Shown here piece after piece: positions 14,266 to 17,287 of a stretch of 17,287 bases of DNA (position 1 is its first letter; each line of letters opens with the position of its first letter). The translations under genes and the position numbers were made by a program. Source of the stretch: JBJXFK01 sp046155505 (lineage in GTDB: Bacteria > Planctomycetota > Phycisphaerae > UBA1845 > Fen-1342); contig JBJXFK010000024.1 in NCBI GenBank assembly GCA_046155505.1, positions 1-17,287 of the forward strand. The letters are read 5' to 3'. Under the pieces are notes generated by a model that did no database searches, was not told the origin of the DNA, and saw nothing but the letters and a program-made list of their open reading frames with translations.

Positions 14266-15384
14266 ATGCACACGGCGCGGGCGTTCTTGTTTGCGTGTGC
14301 CGGCGCGACGGCTTGGGCACAATCGATTCAAGTCATTTCCCCCAACGGCGGCGAAGTCTGGACGCCGCAGGGCAATGAGCAGATCAGTTGGCAGTCGGAC
14401 GCAGCCTCGGGAACGGTTGAGGCGTGGCTCATCGACGGCGCGGCCCGCTTTGACCTTCTCGGCGTGGCCGATGTCGCCGCGGGTCAGTTGACGGTTGCAG
14501 CTTCGCATACGCTGCCGGCCGCCGCGAACTACCGCATTCTGCTGGTACTTCGCACCGGCGCGAGCAGCGTTGCCGACGAGAGCGACGGGCCGTTCAGTGT
14601 CGCGGCGGCTCCGGCAATCGAATTCAATCTGACTTCGCCCACCGCCGCTTCCGTTTGGACGCCTGCAACTTCGCAACTGATCACGTGGAACACGACTGCC
14701 ACTGTGGGCGAGATCGAGTTGATTCTGCGAAGTGCCGGCAGTTTGTCGGTCGCCCTCGGCCGAGCGCCCGCCAGCGCGGGCGAATTCGCGTTTGCCGTCT
14801 GCCCCGGCATCGGCGCGAGCACCGCGACCGTCACCGCACGCCTGATCGGCACGATGATCGCCGACGATTCCGAACCGTTCACAATTCTCGCCGGCGGCGC
14901 GCGATCGCTGAATCTGATCAGCCCGCCGGCGTCGGGCGCCGTCGCAGCCGGGTCGGTCGTGCCGATCACATGGAGCGCCGAGAATCTGACCGGCGGCTTT
15001 CGCGTCGTCGTCGCGTCGGCCGCCCCGCACTTCAGCGTTCATGCCGTCGCCGCCGACACTCACTCGATCGACTGGCTCGTGCCGCGCACGCTGCCCGTCG
15101 GATCGGCGTTGATCACCATCGTCGCGGGCGGCTGCGACGGGACGGCGACGCGCGTATCGCGCCTGATCACGATCACGCCGCCGGTCGCACCGGTCGGCGA
15201 CGCAGATGCCGACGACGACGTCGATGTCATCGACTTCGCCGCCATGCAGCGCAGCTTTACCGGCGATCAGCTTGCGATTCTCGGCTTTGGTGCGGCGGCG
15301 CTGGATGTCGAGCCGGATGGTGACATCGACCTGGCCGAGGCGTTCGATCAACTCTCACAATTCACCGGGCCGATGCAGCCGTAA
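14266..15384 (+). CDS. Exported three-domain beta-sandwich protein with dockerin-like C terminus
   Basis: A 372-residue exported protein. The signal peptide is about 1-19 (ARAFLFACAGATAWAQS). Three similar beta-rich domains follow at about 21-113, 118-208 and 215-305, each opening with a core like ISPNGGEVWTPQGNEQISWQ (24-43), SPTAASVWTPATSQLITWN (124-142) or SPPASGAVAAGSVVPITWS (219-237). This resembles the Kre9/KNH (Ser-Thr-rich GPI-anchor-like) domain. The C terminus (311-366) has two EF-hand-like calcium loops, DADADDDVDVIDF and DVEPDGDIDLAEA, as in planctomycete dockerin-type tails. Function is unknown; a surface or matrix role is inferred. AGGAG (14254-14258) precedes ATG 14266 by 7 bp. 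The next gene starts 12 bp after its stop, implying an operon. Confidence 0.8.
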   Translation: MHTARAFLFACAGATAWAQSIQVISPNGGEVWTPQGNEQISWQSDAASGTVEAWLIDGAARFDLLGVADVAAGQLTVAASHTLPAAANYRILLVLRTGASSVADESDGPFSVAAAPAIEFNLTSPTAASVWTPATSQLITWNTTATVGEIELILRSAGSLSVALGRAPASAGEFAFAVCPGIGASTATVTARLIGTMIADDSEPFTILAGGARSLNLISPPASGAVAAGSVVPITWSAENLTGGFRVVVASAAPHFSVHAVAADTHSIDWLVPRTLPVGSALITIVAGGCDGTATRVSRLITITPPVAPVGDADADDDVDVIDFAAMQRSFTGDQLAILGFGAAALDVEPDGDIDLAEAFDQLSQFTGPMQP

Positions 15385-15396
15385 GAGGAGCACACC

Positions 15397-16275
15397 ATGC
15401 GTGGCAATTCTCGAGTGCGTGCGCTCTGCGGAGTGGAAGTCGTAACCGTCGTGGTCATGTTCGCGTTGCTGTTGATGTTGGTGCTGCCGGTGTTCGAGGT
15501 GGTTCGCCAACGCTCGCGCGACACGGTCTGCCTGACGCACCTGCGCGAGCTGGGTTCGACCGTGACGGCGTTTGCGGCGGCGAACAATGGGCGGTTGCCG
15601 GGGCGTGCTCACCCGGCCGTCTATCGCAACGCCGAATCTTCGACGCAGGGCAACCAGTCGTTGATGCGAATTCTGCGCTCGCAATTCGATCCGACGCTTT
15701 CCGATCGGATCGCAACGTGCCCGGTGCAGTCGAGCGTGAACCCCGACGAGAACTTTTCGCAGACCAACTTCCTTTCGGCGCATTACGCGCTCAACAACTA
15801 TGGCGGACCGCAGGAGCCGTCGGCGCTGTTTGGCGTTCGGCGAACCAGCCCGCAGTACTACTTTGGTTACTCGCAGACACCTTCGCAGCTCCTCGCGGCG
15901 ATTCCAAACGCCGACCGCGAGTGGCTTATTGCGGATGCGTGGTATCGGCCGCGCCCGGGTATTTCCGCCGACTGGACGCAGGAGGGAACGTATCAAATCG
16001 AGTTCACCGGGTTGTATTTGCCGAACTTCGCACCGCACGGCCCGGCCACGCGGAAAACTTCCCTGCCGCTATCCAATCCTGCTGTGCGCACGGTCGACTC
16101 GGGCGCGATCAGGGCCGCTGCCGGCGACGGCTTCACCAACACGCTGTTTGTCGACGGTCACGCGGCGGGCGTCGGCTCCAAGACACTGCGATCGGGGCCT
16201 TTCACGTTGCTCTATGGCTTCCCCGGAACGGTGAACCCCACGGTGGCCGCGCCGGGAAATGCGATTTGGGAGTGA
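15397..16275 (+). CDS. Prepilin-like protein (FVDGH/H-X9-DG type)
   Basis: A 292-residue protein with one N-terminal hydrophobic helix (about 13-33) and a long soluble part, like the abundant planctomycete pseudopilin-like (DUF1559-related) proteins. Post-helix sequence VVRQRSRDTVCLTHLRELGS matches the typical family segment. The C-terminal TNTLFVDGHAAGV matches the family's closing DG-H motif. The usual cleavage box GFTLIE is replaced: aligning the conserved Glu (E14) at +5 puts Ala9 at -1 and Leu10 at +1. Whether it is processed is therefore uncertain. GAGGAG (15385-15390) precedes ATG 15397 at 6 bp. It follows the dockerin-type gene by 12 bp, so the pair is likely co-expressed and exported. 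It is convergent with the next gene, 31 bp apart, with no hairpin between. Confidence 0.8.
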   Translation: MRGNSRVRALCGVEVVTVVVMFALLLMLVLPVFEVVRQRSRDTVCLTHLRELGSTVTAFAAANNGRLPGRAHPAVYRNAESSTQGNQSLMRILRSQFDPTLSDRIATCPVQSSVNPDENFSQTNFLSAHYALNNYGGPQEPSALFGVRRTSPQYYFGYSQTPSQLLAAIPNADREWLIADAWYRPRPGISADWTQEGTYQIEFTGLYLPNFAPHGPATRKTSLPLSNPAVRTVDSGAIRAAAGDGFTNTLFVDGHAAGVGSKTLRSGPFTLLYGFPGTVNPTVAAPGNAIWE

Positions 16276-16306
16276 TCGATCGCCGAACATTGCCGTAGCG
16301 AATTCG

Positions 16307-17188
16307 TCACAGCGAAATCCGAATCCCCGCGACGAGGATGAATTCGGTATCCGCCCGCCGCGCGATGTCGCGCCACACCGGAATCTGCACCGACAATTCC
16401 AGCGTCCACGTCGCCGCTTCCCACATCAGCCCCGGCGACAGGCGAATTTCGTTGTCGCCATTCGTTTCATAAAAACCGTTGAGTTCCGCGACGGCGTACA
16501 GGCCGCCGTGCGAGTCGGCGGAAAACTCGGCCGGGTAGAGGCGATAGAGATACGCCGCGTCATAGCGGAAAAGGTCCGCCGTGCTTTCGCCGGGCACGAC
16601 CGGGTCGTCATTGCCGCCGGTGGTAAATGTCCACTGCAACGCTGCATTGAAGCCGTGCCGTCCGCTGACTTGCGTGTAGCCGAGACCGACGATCGGGTCA
16701 TAACCGTCGCTGGTGAACGGATCATCGCCCGTGCGAATGTCGACGCCGATCGTGCCGGCGAGCCGTTTGGTGTCGAGCGCGTTCACGTCTTCGCGCCACA
16801 GCCGACGTTTGGCGAGCAGCGTGACATCGCCGATGCCGAGATCGCTTTCGTCGCCCTCGCGCGAATCGAAGCTGCGATCGCGGAAGGTCACTGGCGCGCG
16901 CAGGCTCGCCGACCAGTCGCGCGTCAGCCCGACGTTGATCTGCGACATCACGAGATAGTCGCGAACGCGGCCTTGATCGCGCTTGGCCCCGTTTTCCAGC
17001 TTCAGGCTCTCGAAGTGGAACTGATGCATCAGCACGACCGCGCCGGGTGACGGCGCAGTGCCGGCATCGGTGGCGTTGATCGGCTGCTGCGCGTATCCGA
17101 GTGACGCCATTGAAAGTGACATGAGCCACGCCACGCCGCCAAGCGCTCGGCTCCGACGGGTAAATGTGCTCTGAGCTCTGCTGGTCAA
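16307..17188 (-). CDS. Outer-membrane beta-barrel-like protein
   Basis: About 293 residues with a signal peptide (TFTRRSRALGGVAWLMSLSM then ASLGYAQQ) followed by alternating, aromatic-rich beta strands such as QINVGLTRDWSASLRAPVTF, IGDVTLLAKRRLW, GFNAALQWTFTTGG, AYLYRLYPAEF and TLELSVQIPVW. The pattern resembles the MetA-pathway/transporter-like outer-membrane barrels; substrate unknown. The start is uncertain. The frame is open to the window edge through an ACCGGT palindrome (17199-17285). TTG 17188 is preferred because it gives a normal basic n-region, but it has no clear Shine-Dalgarno. GTG (in GGVAW) or ATG 17123 would truncate the signal, and GTG 17287 would add repeat-encoded residues. 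Confidence 0.7.
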   Translation of the reverse strand: MTSRAQSTFTRRSRALGGVAWLMSLSMASLGYAQQPINATDAGTAPSPGAVVLMHQFHFESLKLENGAKRDQGRVRDYLVMSQINVGLTRDWSASLRAPVTFRDRSFDSREGDESDLGIGDVTLLAKRRLWREDVNALDTKRLAGTIGVDIRTGDDPFTSDGYDPIVGLGYTQVSGRHGFNAALQWTFTTGGNDDPVVPGESTADLFRYDAAYLYRLYPAEFSADSHGGLYAVAELNGFYETNGDNEIRLSPGLMWEAATWTLELSVQIPVWRDIARRADTEFILVAGIRISL

Positions 17189-17198
17189 TAATGGCGCC

Positions 17199-17285
17199 GC
17201 GCTGGGGGACCGGTCTCCGACCGGTCTTCCTTCGATTCGACATTCGCGACAAAGAAAGACCGGTCGGAGACCGGTCCCCCAGCGC
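17199..17285. repeat. ACCGGT palindromic element, copy 3 (perfect 29-bp arms)
   Basis: Arms at 17199-17227 and 17257-17285 are perfect reverse complements over 29 bp (starting GCGCTGGGGGACCGGTCTCC), separated by a 29-bp loop. The loop (TTCGATTC, ATTC, GCGACAAAGAAAG) is conserved with the copy at 2162-2243. It lies immediately upstream of, or at the extreme 5' end of, the outer-membrane protein gene and may continue past the window edge. Confidence 0.88.
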
Positions 17286-17287
17286 AC

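Noticed and set aside
14053..15351. Long minus-strand open frame of 432 codons
   Set aside because: It is antisense to the dockerin-type gene, which has a signal peptide, ribosome binding site and repeated domains. The antisense product is Arg/Asp-rich without a domain.
16259..17050. 263-codon + strand frame opposite the outer-membrane protein
   Set aside because: It has no recognisable domain and lies opposite a frame with a signal peptide and beta-strand pattern.

Overview
The window looks like a chromosomal segment of a high-GC member of the Planctomycetota, possibly Phycisphaerae-like. This is inferred from four gene types: a GACC-type cysteine-repeat secreted protein, a secreted beta-sandwich protein with a planctomycete-style dockerin tail, a prepilin-like protein with an FVDGH motif, and a family of dispersed ACCGGT palindromes. 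No rRNA, tRNA, CRISPR array, transposase or phage gene is visible.

Layout, left to right. A probable 3' end of an unknown + strand gene (3-227) is followed by a PHP-domain metal-dependent phosphoesterase (370-1104, +). Converging on it is a minus-strand envelope polysaccharide operon read 5257->1150: a DUF4416 protein, a WecA/MraY-like polyprenyl-phosphate sugar-1-phosphate transferase, and a large O-antigen-ligase/Wzy-like polymerase with a TPR-like tail. The last two share a 4-base ATGA overlap. Across a repeat-filled 266-bp gap, on the + strand, lies a GlmU-like sugar nucleotidyltransferase/hexapeptide acyltransferase. It could supply the activated sugar that the WecA-like enzyme uses. Next on + come a VOC-fold protein and a secreted 24-cysteine protein, closed by a strong bidirectional terminator shared with a small Gly-rich exported protein on the minus strand. 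That small gene diverges from an aldo/keto reductase (+).

The next block is mostly on the minus strand: a DCC1-like/DoxX-like membrane fusion protein (9775-11535), dUTPase (11647-12096), and a MoxR ATPase followed in a 1-base overlap by a GNAT acetyltransferase (13990->12432). Diverging from moxR, a + strand pair encodes the exported beta-sandwich/dockerin protein and the prepilin-like protein. A minus-strand outer-membrane beta-barrel-like protein runs toward the right edge.

The most striking feature is the density of short dispersed repeats. At least five families occur: ACCGGT palindromes, GGGTTCAGGG/CTCAGTG, CACAGAGG, TTCAAAGTTCAAAGT and AGCAGCCGAGGGCGGCTGCT. Most sit in intergenic gaps. 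The ACCGGT palindrome also lies in frame at two places inside the polysaccharide polymerase gene, each time in a loop between membrane segments.
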